Shown here piece by piece: positions 1-10,480 of a stretch of DNA of 64,000 bases (position 1 is its first letter; each line of letters begins with the position of its first letter). A program made the position numbers and the translations under genes. The notes under the pieces are model-generated. The model worked only from the letters and a program-made list of their open reading frames with translations, was not told the origin of the DNA and ran no database searches. Source of the stretch: Agrocybe praecox. Lineage: Eukaryota; Basidiomycota; Agaricomycetes; Agaricales; Agrocybaceae. The stretch covers positions 3,507,457-3,571,456 of the forward strand of contig OZ024850.1 in the NCBI GenBank assembly GCA_964017145.1, written 5' to 3'.

Positions 1-1597
1 ATCCGCGGTATCGCATCGTACCTCTGCCCAGACAGGGAAGAACAAACAGTATCCGGCAAGAGAAAAACAGAAAGGAACGACGGTGCTGCTGGGGATAGTC
101 GCGGTCATGATCACGCCAGCAAATCGATCGGCCCGAATTCATTGCATTGTTTGGCTCTGCTTGCTCATCGCGCCTAGCTCGGCAAAATGTGCGAATGCGA
201 AAAATCAGAATACCGATAGCGTCCCTGAGCCTGTCTTTTCCCCCTGAATTTCATAAATGACTTGCTTTTGGTAGTTGAAAGTCGTTTTTCAGGTGTTCTC
301 AAATACACTTTCTCAACTATCTACATGTTAAGCCATACATGAATGGTTTATTAAGTAAATACGGACAACAACCTGAGCATATGTTGCTCTGTGTCACGCT
401 CCGGTACCCTGCTGTTGCTCGTCAAGAAACCTGTTGCTCCGCAAGATAGAATGAGGTAGAACATTGATGGCAGGACTTATCACCATCAAAACTTTGTTCG
501 ATGTTAGCCCTTGTATTGTTCGTGTTACCTACAGATACATGGCAAGGCAGAGTCACGATGTTGCTTACCATACTACCTATTAGTCGAACCCACTACATCA
601 CTTGAGGATGGGATATTTTACCTCATGATAACATACGCGTTCTAGACTCGTGCAGTTGTGGTACTGGCAGTGTATGCGGCGTATGTACTCGAGGGCGATC
701 TTCTGTTGGACCGTCTGGTGATTGAGGTTAGCTGAAATTGATACTAAAATATGTTTCTCGGATAGAAATGTACTCAAATAAATTCACCATTTAGCAAAAA
801 AAAAAAAATCGCGAACGTCAGTGAAAGTTCGGTTTGTTGCAATTGCCAATTGTTCTTCATTGTTTGTTCCCGTTCAGTGCTGCTCTTGGATTCTTCTTCT
901 CGATTATTCTGTCTCGGGAGCACTTAAGCTGTCATCCTTACCCATTGTTTCTTTCATGCTTAAGGACACTGCGCTTAGCGCGCACTTTCTTGGCTTTATG
1001 CTCCAGGGTCCTATATGAAATATTTCAGTACAACGTCGAAAGAAGTTACGATATATTCCCATTGTTTTGCATGTGGGGCTCGGCAAAAATTTCATAGTGC
1101 ATGCGTAAGTACTTATTTCATCGATCACTGTACGGTACAATAAGAGAAATAATGTATGTCACGACATATCAGGAAACATATAAATACAGCCAAGTATTTC
1201 GTTGATAAATTTCATTTTCCCCACCTCATTTGGACACTTGCCAACAGTTTCGGCACTATGGAACCTCTTCTTCAAGAAAATTCCATTCATTATTGTCCTC
1301 ACTGTATCCGACCTTCTTTATTAACCAATTGGATATTTCACATCAAGATAGCGCTACTCTCAGATCGCAGCCAGTATAGCGTGTAGAGAGATAACAAAGG
1401 GATCCTGGGGCAAACGGCGTCGATGGATTTTCATCCCTCATTCGCGTAACTTTGCGTAACATTTACTAATAGTCACCGGATACTCCCATCGATGCCACCT
1501 CCCTGCCACAGCATAGTGACTGAAGCACACACTCCAAAATTTTCTACCTACGGCGTAGTATATGTCCTATGTGGCCGCATACAAGACAGGGATCTAT
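1..1597. other. intergenic, no gene recognised
   Basis: I see no reading frame with recognisable domains or a convincing exon structure on either strand. The short open frames here (under 95 codons) are of mixed composition and overlap one another on both strands. A poly-A run of about 12 lies near 796. The stretch is unremarkable unique sequence leading into the repeat cluster at 1.6 kb. Confidence 0.5.
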
Positions 1598-2189
1598 TGT
1601 AAGGTACGCACCTTGCCTACGCCCGAAACCGACACAAACACGCCATCTCGGCGCGCAGCCAACATTTCGGATCGAAGCCATTTCCCCTTTTCCTTATACT
1701 ACATTTTTAGTTTATTTTCCTTTCTGCCAGCGAAGCACCCTTAAGGTGTCAGGGTTTCCCCTATTTTCCCTTATTTTTCTATATTTATTTCGCATTTTTC
1801 CCTTTCTCAGTTATGTAGATATCTTATCTCTTTTACATCTTTGATTATCTCCTTGATTATCTCTTTGATTATCACTCAGATCTTTGATTAGATACTTATC
1901 ATTTTTATTTCCCATGAGCACTGCCTCAATCACTCCACATCATTCTTCCCCTTGTTTCATGATGTCATTGTCTTATTCATCATTCCTTTATGATGTCATT
2001 ATCTTACTCATCCTTTTGTTTCATGATGTAATGTAGGAATATTCTAGAATAGCTGTAGGGTATATATACTGGACATGTAGGTAGCTGTAGCCCCAGCTTC
2101 AATCTCTTAGGATATCCACTATCATTGGTGTGATCTCTTAGAACCATTGAGTGTCTCTCTCTTTATCTCTCTCTCTCTCTCTTTCTCTT

Positions 2190-2220
<31 letters not shown>

Positions 2221-2648
2221 TGCTTTGTCTTTGTTGGTGGCCTTGTCACACTGATTTTAGTGTTGCCCTGACATAAGGGTTCACCGTCGCTTCTTTAATT
2301 TCTTTTGGAAAACTTCTTTTCGCCTAGATAAACCTTTCCCTTTTTGATTTCATTCTATATCTTTCCCCCTGAGTATCGTTACAAGTAGAAATACATATAT
2401 ATACGTAGTCCTACTTGTATGTACTCCCCAGCAGAATTAGTACGGAATACACTCTGTCTCCCCTTCGTTATCGATCCACGCAACGTACGCTATGCTGTGA
2501 CCACTATCTAAGCCACTCACATCTCGTATCTACTATTCCATTCCTTTGCACCACCTACCACATCATCATCAAGAGGTTTAGGACCCCCGAGATGATTCCG
2601 CCTCGTTTCACCTCTTCACCCGAACTCACAACGGTTCACATCGTTTCA
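1598..2648 (+). repeat. LTR-like repeat (family B), left copy, interrupted by a Ty3 solo LTR
   Basis: This segment starts TGTAAGGTACGCACC and ends CGTTTCA. It matches, in inverted orientation, the sequence at 10480-10048 continuing at 3645-3584. Matching blocks include AAACCGACACAAAC near 1627, CCCCCTGAGTATC near 2365 and the 2570-2648 stretch. With the 527-bp solo LTR and its 5-bp duplication removed, the repeat is about 519 bp. The TG...CA ends and near-identical 4-bp flanks (CTAT at 1594-1597, CTCT at 2649-2652) suggest a solo LTR with a decayed target duplication. It contains no coding capacity. Confidence 0.6.
1747..2273 (+). repeat. solo LTR of a Ty3/gypsy element
   Basis: It begins TGTCAGGG and ends CCCTGACA, the same ends as the LTRs of the complete element at 3646-10047, and shares the block from GGAATATTCTAGAATAGC to the 3' end. 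It is 527 bp rather than 456 bp, mainly because of an expanded CT-rich tract (about 2150-2222) and extra repeats of the TTGATTATC motif. A perfect 5-bp target duplication TAAGG flanks it (1742-1746 and 2274-2278), which shows that a complete element inserted and was lost by LTR-LTR recombination. Confidence 0.9.
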
Positions 2649-3583
2649 CTCTTGATGCGAACTTACTGGGACCATGGAGGTTCGGGTACGCACAGCCTAC
2701 CGGTAGACGATACTTCCAGGCCTGATATGATGTTACAAATACATTTCTCGGGGTTCATATTTTATACATCAGGATATTACATGGCATGCGCCGAGTCATC
2801 GGAGTCAAAACTTGTGAAATTAGCTCAGCATTCCGCTACCTCTGGCCAAATATATATCTCTTCTTCTATATTGTTCCCCACAGATAAGTAAAACCATCCA
2901 TTTATTAAGTGTGCAAAGTAAAACCAATCCGCAGGAACACTGGTCATTTGCGCCTTGCGATGTTGAGAAGGCTGCCAGTGCTGATCAGTTGATCCGACGT
3001 CGGAGTTGGAACGCTGAGTTACGTTGAAGAGTCAGTCCGCCCAAAGTTTTGTCAGCATTTCCACGCTCATTTCCAGACTTCTTTCCTTCTTTGACAGGGA
3101 AGTCACGTCAGAAATTCATAACGGCATGTCACGGCATGTCCACATAGTTCGTACTCCGCCTAGTAAGGCCCATCAGGGCCGCTAAGCGTCTCTGTCGATG
3201 ATGAGGGTCTGGAAACAAGACATAGGGCAAATTATAGCACATATTCCTGTTCAAATATGTCCCAAATATATTCAAGATTATTCTGTATATTTTTCACCAA
3301 GATTTTAGCTCCGTACCCCTTGTGTACCCTAAAATATATTAAATTTTGCAGAACAGAAGTGTCGCGGATATGCTTTATTTGCCCCCCGTTCCAGAGAATG
3401 TCAATGTCTGCTTGGTATAGTGGTTAAGTTTGCTAATTAATGGGTCTTTCTGACTCCGTAAGGCCTATAGTTTGAGTCTCCTTCGCTCATTTTTTTTTTG
3501 TATTTCCCAATTTCAAAGTTGCAAAAATTCAATAAATAACGACATTTCGAAGCAATGATATATATGACTTGAAAATATGTCCA
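2649..3583. other. spacer between the two inverted family B repeats
   Basis: This 935-bp stretch lies between the inner ends of two oppositely oriented LTR-like repeats. It has no recognisable gene. It contains a tRNA-like relic near 3405-3499 and a 35-bp block (3030-3064) that recurs inverted at 10687-10721, outside the right repeat copy. The rest is unique sequence. Confidence 0.5.
3405..3499 (+). other. tRNA-like relic or SINE-like head with Pol III boxes
   Basis: TGGTATAGTGG at 3413-3423 matches the A-box consensus TRGYNNARNNG exactly. AGTTTGAGTCT at 3469-3479 is close to the B-box consensus GGTTCGANTCC. The 45-bp gap between them fits a tRNA gene, and a run of ten T at 3490-3499 could end Pol III transcription. 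The acceptor-stem ends do not pair, so this is not a functional tRNA. It could be a decayed tRNA gene or the head of a short interspersed element; no body or second copy was found in the window. Confidence 0.35.
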
Positions 3584-3645
3584 TGAAACGATGTGAACCG
3601 TTGTGAGTTTGGTGAAGAGGTGAGACGAGGCGAAATCGTCTCGGG

Positions 3646-4101
3646 TGTCAGGGTTTCCCCTATTTTCCTCTATTTTTCTATATTTATTTCGCATTTTTCC
3701 CTTTTGTAGATGTGTAGATATCTTATCTGTTTCATATCTTTGATCATCTCTTGATTATCTCTTGATTATCATTTGATTAGATACTTATCACTTTAATTTC
3801 CCATGAGCATAGCCTCATCCATTCTACATCATTCCACATCATTCTTTTACTTTCTTTATGATGTCATTGCCTTATTCATCATTCCTTTCTATGATGTCAT
3901 GGAGGAATATTCTAGAATAGCTGTAGGGTATATATACTGGACATGTATGTAGCTGTAGCCCCAGCTTCAATCTCTTAGGATATCCACTATCATTGGTGTG
4001 ATCTCTTAGAACCATTGAGTGTCTCTCTCTTCATCTCTCTCTCTCTCTTGCTTTGTCTTTGTTGGTGGCCTTGTCACACTGATCTTAGTGTTGCCCTGAC
4101 A
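3646..4101 (+). repeat. 5' LTR of the Ty3/gypsy element
   Basis: The 456-bp repeat has TGTCAGGG/CCCTGACA ends. It contains the sequence GGGTATATATACTGG near 3927, a likely TATA element for the element's own promoter, and short CT microsatellites before the 3' end. It reads the same as the 3' LTR at 9592-10047. Confidence 0.93.
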
Positions 4102-4627
4102 GAAGATTGAAGCTGTCTCAGACAACTCCACCAATCACCATCCATCATCTTACCCTCACCTACACCAACCTACATTTATCTACACCAATCTATTCATCTC
4201 TCTTTCCACCATTTTCTCTCACATCCTTTCACTACATATATCATCCTTTTCATCATCATCAACCCTTCAACCTCCAATATTCTCCCAATCTTCTACATCA
4301 TTTCTCCCTCCCCAGTTTCAACATCTCCTCAAGACATCTCTCTTTCTACTGGATTGCTCACTCTCTGCTGTGTGTTGTGTGTGAATTTGTAGATAGGGAT
4401 ACCAACTGTTGGGGTAGATTCAGGCCAACTGTTTCTGTCTTTGGTGGTCTAGGAAAATACCAGGTAGTCAATCCTGTGATCCTAGGTTTAGACCCACTGT
4501 GTTTGGGGTGACAACTGGGTATCTAGTATATAGTTTTTTTAGTTACTTAGTATAGTCTCAAGGGCACTTTTTGTAGATAGCTTCTCCCACACACACACCA
4601 GAGAGCCTCTACTTTATCTGCACCAAG
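4102..4627. other. leader between the 5' LTR and gag
   Basis: This 526-bp leader is pyrimidine-rich at first (CATC/CTAC-rich) and then mixed. An open frame at 4107-4511 has low-complexity composition (Ser, Pro, His, Leu) and no recognisable domain, so I treat it as non-coding leader. It presumably carries primer binding and packaging signals, but none could be assigned. Confidence 0.5.
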
Positions 4628-5701
4628 ATGGACACTACCACTACTCCTACCACTACTCTTCCCTCTGTGGAGGAGCTCCTTCAACAAATCTCTCTCCTTA
4701 CCCAGGAGGTGGCTCTCTTAAGGCAGCAGCAGCAACAGTCAGTCACACCTCCAACCACTCAATCACCATTCTCCTCTGCTGCTGGAGAAGTCCATCCTCC
4801 CCCTCCCAGTCATGGTCCCTTTACCTTTGGTTCACAGGCTGGAATCAAGGTTTCCCCTCCTGAGCCATATGATGGCTCTATGTCAAAAGCAGAAACCTTC
4901 CTCAGTCAACTCAAATTATATTTCTATGGGAAAGGAATTACAGATGATCTTCAAAAGGTTGTTTGTGCCCTGTCCTATATGAAGGAAGGTACTGCTGGAA
5001 AATGGGCACTAGACAAAACCAAAATTCTGGATGGAGATTATTCCAAAGAGGGTCTTTGGGATGACTTTGTCTATGAATTCAGGGAGGTATTTGGAGATCC
5101 AGACCCTGCAAGCACAGCCAGGCATAAAATGAATCTTCTGAAGCAGGGAAGTCAAACTGCTGATGAATATGTGGCTAGCTTTAGGGAATTGGTCTCTGAT
5201 ACTGGGTATAATGATGCTGCCTTGGTTGAGAAGTTTCAGACTGGGTTAAATAGGTCACTCAGGGAAAAGGTCTACAATGTCCCTGATATGCCCAAGACTC
5301 TGAATGGCTGGATTTCCTGGGCTACCAAGCTGGACAGGCAGTGGAGACAGATGGAAGCCTTCAACAAGTCTACCTCTACTACCTCTTCTCCTTTCTCCAA
5401 GGCTCCTAAATCTCAGCCTAAGCCAGCAGCCCCCAGTCCTTCTCCATTTTCAAGCAGTCAGAGAGGTTTTGTTGCTCAGGCAAGGCAACCAGATGTTGTT
5501 CCCATGGAAGTTGACTCTGGATGGAGGTCAGTCAGGCCACTTATCTGCTTTAAGTGCAGAAAGCAAGGTCATAAGGCTGCTGACTGCAAATCCTCAGTCA
5601 ATATCAATGCTATGAACCATGAGGAGTTGAAAGACTTCTATGGGAAACTCATTAAGGAAGAAGAAGGAAAACAACAACAGGAACAGAAGAAGAATTTTTA
5701 G
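4628..5701 (+). CDS. gag: Gag polyprotein of the Ty3/gypsy element
   Basis: This 357-residue protein forms the retrotransposon capsid and nucleocapsid. The ATG at 4628 follows the LTR leader. Residues 1-60 are Thr/Gln/Pro-rich. The central part (about 75-235) reads like a Ty3-type capsid domain, with the motif PEPYDGS followed by a helical region that includes WALDKTK and DEYVASFREL. A CCHC zinc knuckle, CFKCRKQGHKAADC, lies near residues 306-319 and would bind RNA. The frame ends TTT TAG at 5701. Pol lies in the -1 frame, which is already open across the last 40 or so bases of gag, so a -1 frameshift or reinitiation is needed for Pol. I could not identify a canonical slippery heptamer. Confidence 0.93.
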   Translation: MDTTTTPTTTLPSVEELLQQISLLTQEVALLRQQQQQSVTPPTTQSPFSSAAGEVHPPPPSHGPFTFGSQAGIKVSPPEPYDGSMSKAETFLSQLKLYFYGKGITDDLQKVVCALSYMKEGTAGKWALDKTKILDGDYSKEGLWDDFVYEFREVFGDPDPASTARHKMNLLKQGSQTADEYVASFRELVSDTGYNDAALVEKFQTGLNRSLREKVYNVPDMPKTLNGWISWATKLDRQWRQMEAFNKSTSTTSSPFSKAPKSQPKPAAPSPSPFSSSQRGFVAQARQPDVVPMEVDSGWRSVRPLICFKCRKQGHKAADCKSSVNINAMNHEELKDFYGKLIKEEEGKQQQEQKKNF

Positions 5702-5721
5702 AGGCACCATTGGTGAAGGAC

Positions 5722-8700
5722 ATGTCCCAATGGAATAGATTTAATGTATTAGAAGATGAAAATGATAAAATCAATCCTATCTCTTCTGACTCTGATACAG
5801 AAATCATGTCCTCAAATTCTGATTCTTCTCCTTCTTCTACTCCTGAGAGGATATACATCTTAGGGCATAAGCCAAAGGCCTCTACCCATTTGTCAGTCAT
5901 TCTCAAGACAATGGACACAGGAAAAAGGCTGTCTGTAGATGCTTTGCTTGACTCTGGAGCTACTGGTCTTTTTCTGGATACTGGTTTTGTAAAATACCAT
6001 AATCTCAACACAAGGAAACTTCCAAGAGCCATTCCAGTCTACAATGTTGATGGTACTCTCAACAAAAGTGGCTCTATTCATGAGGAAGTGGACTTAATTA
6101 TGCTGTACAAGAACCACACAGAAAAGGCTACCTTTGCTGTTTGTGACTTAGGAGACAAGACTGCTATCATTGGACATACCTGGCTCTATCTACACAATCC
6201 TGATGTCAACTGGAAGTCAGGTGATGTCCAGTTTACTAGATGTCCATCTGACTGCCACATGGAAGTGATTAGAGCCAGGAGGAAGAGACAGAGGATAGCT
6301 GCAGTACAGAGAAGACAGCTCCCTCAGTTTGATGATGAAGGTGTAGATCTTGTAGATCAGTCACCTGACTTTGACTCTGAGATTGAGCCTGAGGATAGGA
6401 TTTTTATTTCTTATCTCCATCCTCAGAAGCAGTCTATCAATGCTACCTCAACTGTGTCCCAGAAATTGGCAGAAGAGTCTCACCAACAGGCTGAATCCCC
6501 AAAGAAGACCTTTGAAGAAGCTGTTCCCAAGCATTATCACCAATTTAAGGGAGTTTTTTCAAAGGAATCCTTTGACAGGCTACCTGACAGAAAGCCTTGG
6601 GATCATGCTATTGAGCTAAAGCCTGGGTCTGAGCCTTACAGATCAAAGATTTATCCTCTTTCCCCAAATGAGCAAAAGGAGCTTGATGCTTTTTTAGAGG
6701 AGAATCTGAAGTCTGATAGGATTAGACCATCCAAGTCACCTATGGCATCCCCTGTGTTCTTTGTTAAGAAGAAGGATGGCTCTCTTAGACTAGTTCAGGA
6801 CTATAGAAAGCTAAATGAAATGACCATTAAAAACTCTTACCCCTTACCTCTCATTTCTGACATCATTACCAAACTCAGCAAAGCCAAATATTTCACCAAG
6901 CTGGATGTCAGGTGGGGCTTTAACAATGTTAGAGTTAAGGAAGGGGATGAGTGGAAAGCAGCTTTCAGAACCAATAGAGGGCTGTTTGAACCACTGGTCA
7001 TGTTCTTTGGCTTAACCAACAGTCCTGCAACTTTCCAAACTATGATGAATGACATCTTTATAGAGCTTATTGATGGCAATGTGGTCATTGTGTACATGGA
7101 TGACATATTGGTCTTCACTGAAACTCTTGAGCATCATAGGGAGGTAGTCAAGAAGGTCTTGCAAATCCTGGAAGATAACAAACTTTACCTTAAAGCAGAA
7201 AAATGTGAATTTGAAAAGGAAAAGATTGAGTATCTTGGACTTATCATTTCACAAGGCAAGATTGAAATGGATCCTGTCAAGGTAGAGGGAGTTTCCAAAT
7301 GGCCTGAACCTGAAAATGTCAAGGATGTTCAATCATTCTTGGGATTTGTTAACTTCTACAGAAGGTTCATAAAGGATTTTGCAGACATTGCCAAGCCACT
7401 TCATGAATTGACAAAGAAAGGGACAGTCTGGAGATGGGGACTTAGACACCAGGAAGCATTTGACCAGCTAAAGCTTAAGGTCACATCCTCCCCTGTTTTA
7501 ATCTTCCCTGATGACAACAAACCTTATAAAGTTGAAGCAGATAGCTCAGATTATGCTACTGGAGCTGTGTTGTCTCAGGAAGGTTTGGATGGAAAATGGC
7601 ATCCTGTGGCCTTTATGTCTAAGTCTCTCTCTGAAGTAGAAAGGAATTATGAAATCCATGACAAGGAGATGCTGGCTATTATCAGAGCACTAGATGAATG
7701 GAGACATTATCTTGAAGGGACTCAACATACCTTTGAGATTTGGACAGATCACAAGAATCTAGAGTACTTTATGACTGCCCAGAAGTTAACCAGAAGGCAG
7801 GCCAGATGGTCACTCTTTTTGTCCAGATTTGATTTTTCTCTTCATCATAGGCCTGGTAAAAAGTCTTTAAAGCCAGATGCATTGTCTAGGAGATCAGACC
7901 ATAAGAAGGGGGAGAATGATAATGAAAATGTAGTTCTTCTCAAACCTTCCTACTTCAAGATCCAGGCTCTCAAACAGGGTCATACCACATTGGCTGGTCC
8001 AGAGACTGATCTTCTCAAGAAGATTAGAGAAGCAAAGGACTTTGATGAGAAAGTGGTCAAGGCAGTACAGGAGATGAAGAAGTCTTCAACCAAGAAGATA
8101 GATGGACAGGAATGGTCAGAGGAGCAAGGGCTTGTTCTCTACAGAGGAAAGGTGTATGTTCCAAAAGACAAAGACCTCAGAAGGAAAATTGTGGAACTGC
8201 ATCATGATGCCTACATTGCTGGACATCCAGGGAAATGGAAGACAATAGAGTTAGTCTCTAGAAATTATTGGTGGCCAGGGATGTCCCATTATATTGCAGC
8301 CTACACCAGAGGATGTGATAGATGTAACAGGACCAAGACATTCCCTGCTAAACCTGTTGGCTTCCTGACTCCAACTGAGATTCCCTCTGATGTTTGGCAG
8401 ACTATTTCTGTGGACTTTATCACTGGCTTACCTGAATGTCAAGGGTATAATGCCATTATGATAGTTGTAGACAGACTTAGCAAGATGATCCACATCATAC
8501 CTACTACAGATGAGGTCACATCTGAAGGTACTGCTAAGCTCTACAGGGACTATGTTTGGAAATTGCATGGTCTACCTATCAAAATCATCTGTGATAGAGG
8601 TCCTCAGTTTGTCTCCAAATTTATGAAAGAGCTTAACTCTATACTTGGTATTCAGACTGCTTCATCTACAGCCTACCATCCTCAAACTGATGGTCAGACT

Positions 8701-9591
8701 GAGAGAGTCAACCAAGAAGTAGAACAATATCTCAGGCTCTTCATAAACCATAGACAGGATGACTGGGTAGAATGGTTGGCCTTGGCTGAATTTTCCTACA
8801 ACAACAGAGTTCAGGCCTCTACCAGACAGACACCATTCATGCTCAACAATGGTAGACATCCAAGAATGGGCACAGAACCTCTCAGAGACAGCAAGATGGA
8901 CACTGTAGATACCTTTGTCAAAAACATGGAAGAGGCCAGGAAAGAAGCAGAGTCTGCACTCAAAAAGGCTGCTGATGACATGGCTAGATTCTATGATAGA
9001 AACAGAGGTGCTCCTACTGAGTACAAGGTTGGAGACATGGTTTGGCTAGATGGCAAGGATCTAAAGACTGATAGGCCTTCCAAGAAATTGGATGACAAGA
9101 GATATGGACCATACAAAATTACCAAAGTTGTTGGTTCAAATGCCTATGAGCTCCAACTGCCTAAAACCATGAAAATCCATCCAGTGTTCAATGTAGTTAA
9201 GCTCATGCCCTACCATCCTGATACTGTTGGAAGAAAGCCTCCCTCCAGACCTCCACCAGTTATCAAAGGTGAAAACCCTGAATGGGAAGTTGAGTACATC
9301 AAGGACAGCAGATTATTCAGAAATAAGCTGCAGTACTTGGTTAAATGGAAAAACTACCCAAATGAAGAAAGTACTTGGGAACCTGCTGAAAATTTGAAGA
9401 AGGCAGCTAAATCAATCAAGGAATTTCATGCAAAACACCCAGCTGCTCCCAGAAAAATTTCTGCTCTCACTTTTGATAGACTTTCATTTTCTCCTTTAAT
9501 TAATTTTACTGAACCTCCACCTCCTCTGAAACCCTCCAAACTCAGTCATACATGTGCACATTGTGGGAAATGTGCCTTAGAGAGGGGGTGA
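5722..9591 (+). CDS. pol: Pol polyprotein: protease, RT, RNase H, integrase, chromodomain
   Basis: Domains appear in the usual Ty3/gypsy order. An aspartic protease has LLDSGATG (catalytic Asp at 5950). The reverse transcriptase has the YMDD catalytic box at 7093-7104. RNase H follows, including the segment WTDHKNLEYF. The integrase has an HHCC zinc motif at about 8200-8330 (CDRC at its end) and a DDE core (VDFITGLP, CDRGPQF). A C-terminal chromodomain contains YLVKWKNYPNEESTWEP near 9340, marking a chromovirus that may target marked heterochromatin. The stop codon directly abuts the 3' LTR. I give the first ATG (5722); the frame is also open upstream through a TTG at 5710 and into the end of gag, so translation probably enters by frameshifting. 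Confidence 0.95.
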   Translation: MSQWNRFNVLEDENDKINPISSDSDTEIMSSNSDSSPSSTPERIYILGHKPKASTHLSVILKTMDTGKRLSVDALLDSGATGLFLDTGFVKYHNLNTRKLPRAIPVYNVDGTLNKSGSIHEEVDLIMLYKNHTEKATFAVCDLGDKTAIIGHTWLYLHNPDVNWKSGDVQFTRCPSDCHMEVIRARRKRQRIAAVQRRQLPQFDDEGVDLVDQSPDFDSEIEPEDRIFISYLHPQKQSINATSTVSQKLAEESHQQAESPKKTFEEAVPKHYHQFKGVFSKESFDRLPDRKPWDHAIELKPGSEPYRSKIYPLSPNEQKELDAFLEENLKSDRIRPSKSPMASPVFFVKKKDGSLRLVQDYRKLNEMTIKNSYPLPLISDIITKLSKAKYFTKLDVRWGFNNVRVKEGDEWKAAFRTNRGLFEPLVMFFGLTNSPATFQTMMNDIFIELIDGNVVIVYMDDILVFTETLEHHREVVKKVLQILEDNKLYLKAEKCEFEKEKIEYLGLIISQGKIEMDPVKVEGVSKWPEPENVKDVQSFLGFVNFYRRFIKDFADIAKPLHELTKKGTVWRWGLRHQEAFDQLKLKVTSSPVLIFPDDNKPYKVEADSSDYATGAVLSQEGLDGKWHPVAFMSKSLSEVERNYEIHDKEMLAIIRALDEWRHYLEGTQHTFEIWTDHKNLEYFMTAQKLTRRQARWSLFLSRFDFSLHHRPGKKSLKPDALSRRSDHKKGENDNENVVLLKPSYFKIQALKQGHTTLAGPETDLLKKIREAKDFDEKVVKAVQEMKKSSTKKIDGQEWSEEQGLVLYRGKVYVPKDKDLRRKIVELHHDAYIAGHPGKWKTIELVSRNYWWPGMSHYIAAYTRGCDRCNRTKTFPAKPVGFLTPTEIPSDVWQTISVDFITGLPECQGYNAIMIVVDRLSKMIHIIPTTDEVTSEGTAKLYRDYVWKLHGLPIKIICDRGPQFVSKFMKELNSILGIQTASSTAYHPQTDGQTERVNQEVEQYLRLFINHRQDDWVEWLALAEFSYNNRVQASTRQTPFMLNNGRHPRMGTEPLRDSKMDTVDTFVKNMEEARKEAESALKKAADDMARFYDRNRGAPTEYKVGDMVWLDGKDLKTDRPSKKLDDKRYGPYKITKVVGSNAYELQLPKTMKIHPVFNVVKLMPYHPDTVGRKPPSRPPPVIKGENPEWEVEYIKDSRLFRNKLQYLVKWKNYPNEESTWEPAENLKKAAKSIKEFHAKHPAAPRKISALTFDRLSFSPLINFTEPPPPLKPSKLSHTCAHCGKCALERG

Positions 9592-10047
9592 TGTCAGGGT
9601 TTCCCCTATTTTCCTCTATTTTTCTATATTTATTTCGCATTTTTCCCTTTTGTAGATGTGTAGATATCTTATCTGTTTCATATCTTTGATCATCTCTTGA
9701 TTATCTCTTGATTATCATTTGATTAGATACTTATCACTTTAATTTCCCATGAGCATAGCCTCATCCATTCTACATCATTCCACATCATTCTTTTACTTTC
9801 TTTATGATGTCATTGCCTTATTCATCATTCCTTTCTATGATGTCATGGAGGAATATTCTAGAATAGCTGTAGGGTATATATACTGGACATGTATGTAGCT
9901 GTAGCCCCAGCTTCAATCTCTTAGGATATCCACTATCATTGGTGTGATCTCTTAGAACCATTGAGTGTCTCTCTCTTCATCTCTCTCTCTCTCTTGCTTT
10001 GTCTTTGTTGGTGGCCTTGTCACACTGATCTTAGTGTTGCCCTGACA
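9592..10047 (+). repeat. 3' LTR of the Ty3/gypsy element
   Basis: This is the 456-bp second LTR, with the same ends and apparently the same sequence as the 5' copy. It is preceded by a polypurine tract (about 9580-9588) that overlaps the end of pol. The downstream flank repeats TCGGG, completing the 5-bp target duplication. Confidence 0.93.
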
Positions 10048-10480
10048 TCGGGGGTCCTAAACCTCTTGGTGATGATGTGGCAGGTGGTGGAAGGGAAGGA
10101 ACGAGAGAGGTGTGGAGTGAGTGGCTTGGATAGTGGTCAAATCGTAGCGTAGCGTTGCATGGCTTAATAACGAGGGTGAGACAAATACTGTATTTTTGCT
10201 GGGGAGTACAAGACAAGTAGGACTACGTATATATATGTAATTCTACTTGTAGTGATACTCAGGGGGAAAGATTTTGAATCAAATCAAAATAGGAGGGGTT
10301 TATCTAGGCGAAAAGAAGTCTTCTAAGACTAAACAAGCGACGGAGAACCCTTAAGGGTGACTTCGCTGACAGAAAGGAAGTTAAATTAAAAGGGGAATGG
10401 CTTCGGTCCGAAATGTTGGCTGCGCGTCGAGATGGCGCGTTTGTGTCGGTTTCGGGCGTAGGCAAGGTGCGTACCTTACA
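10048..10480 (-). repeat. LTR-like repeat (family B), right copy, outer part
   Basis: Read on the minus strand this begins TGTAAGGTACGCACC (10480 downward) and matches the left copy at 1598 onward. The chromovirus splits it; the inner remainder is 3584-3645. Joined, it is about 490 bp with TG...CA ends. Its outer flank TCCA (10481-10484) repeats at 3580-3583 next to the inner end, consistent with a 4-bp target duplication. That makes it an independent solo LTR rather than an arm of a foldback element. Confidence 0.65.

Larger units (their letters stand above)
3646..10047 (+). mobile_element. complete Ty3/gypsy chromovirus retrotransposon
   Basis: This is a 6402-bp LTR retrotransposon. It has two 456-bp LTRs beginning TGTCAGGG and ending CCCTGACA, a gag frame, a pol frame with an integrase chromodomain, and a purine-rich AGAGAGGGGG tract just before the 3' LTR. 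TCGGG is duplicated on both sides (3641-3645 and 10048-10052). The LTRs look identical when read side by side and both coding frames are open, so the insertion is recent and possibly still active. It inserted into the right copy of family B, splitting it into 3584-3645 and 10048-10480. I could not identify a primer binding site matching a tRNA next to the 5' LTR. Confidence 0.95.

Noticed and set aside
4107..4511. 134-codon frame in the chromovirus leader
   Set aside because: Low-complexity Ser/Pro/His/Leu composition with no domain; it lies between LTR and gag, where leader sequence is expected.
1598..10480. A single large foldback or TIR DNA transposon, judged from the inverted ends
   Set aside because: The arms have TG...CA ends, the right arm has its own 4-bp duplication, and no transposase lies between them. 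Two independent solo LTR-like copies explain the data better.
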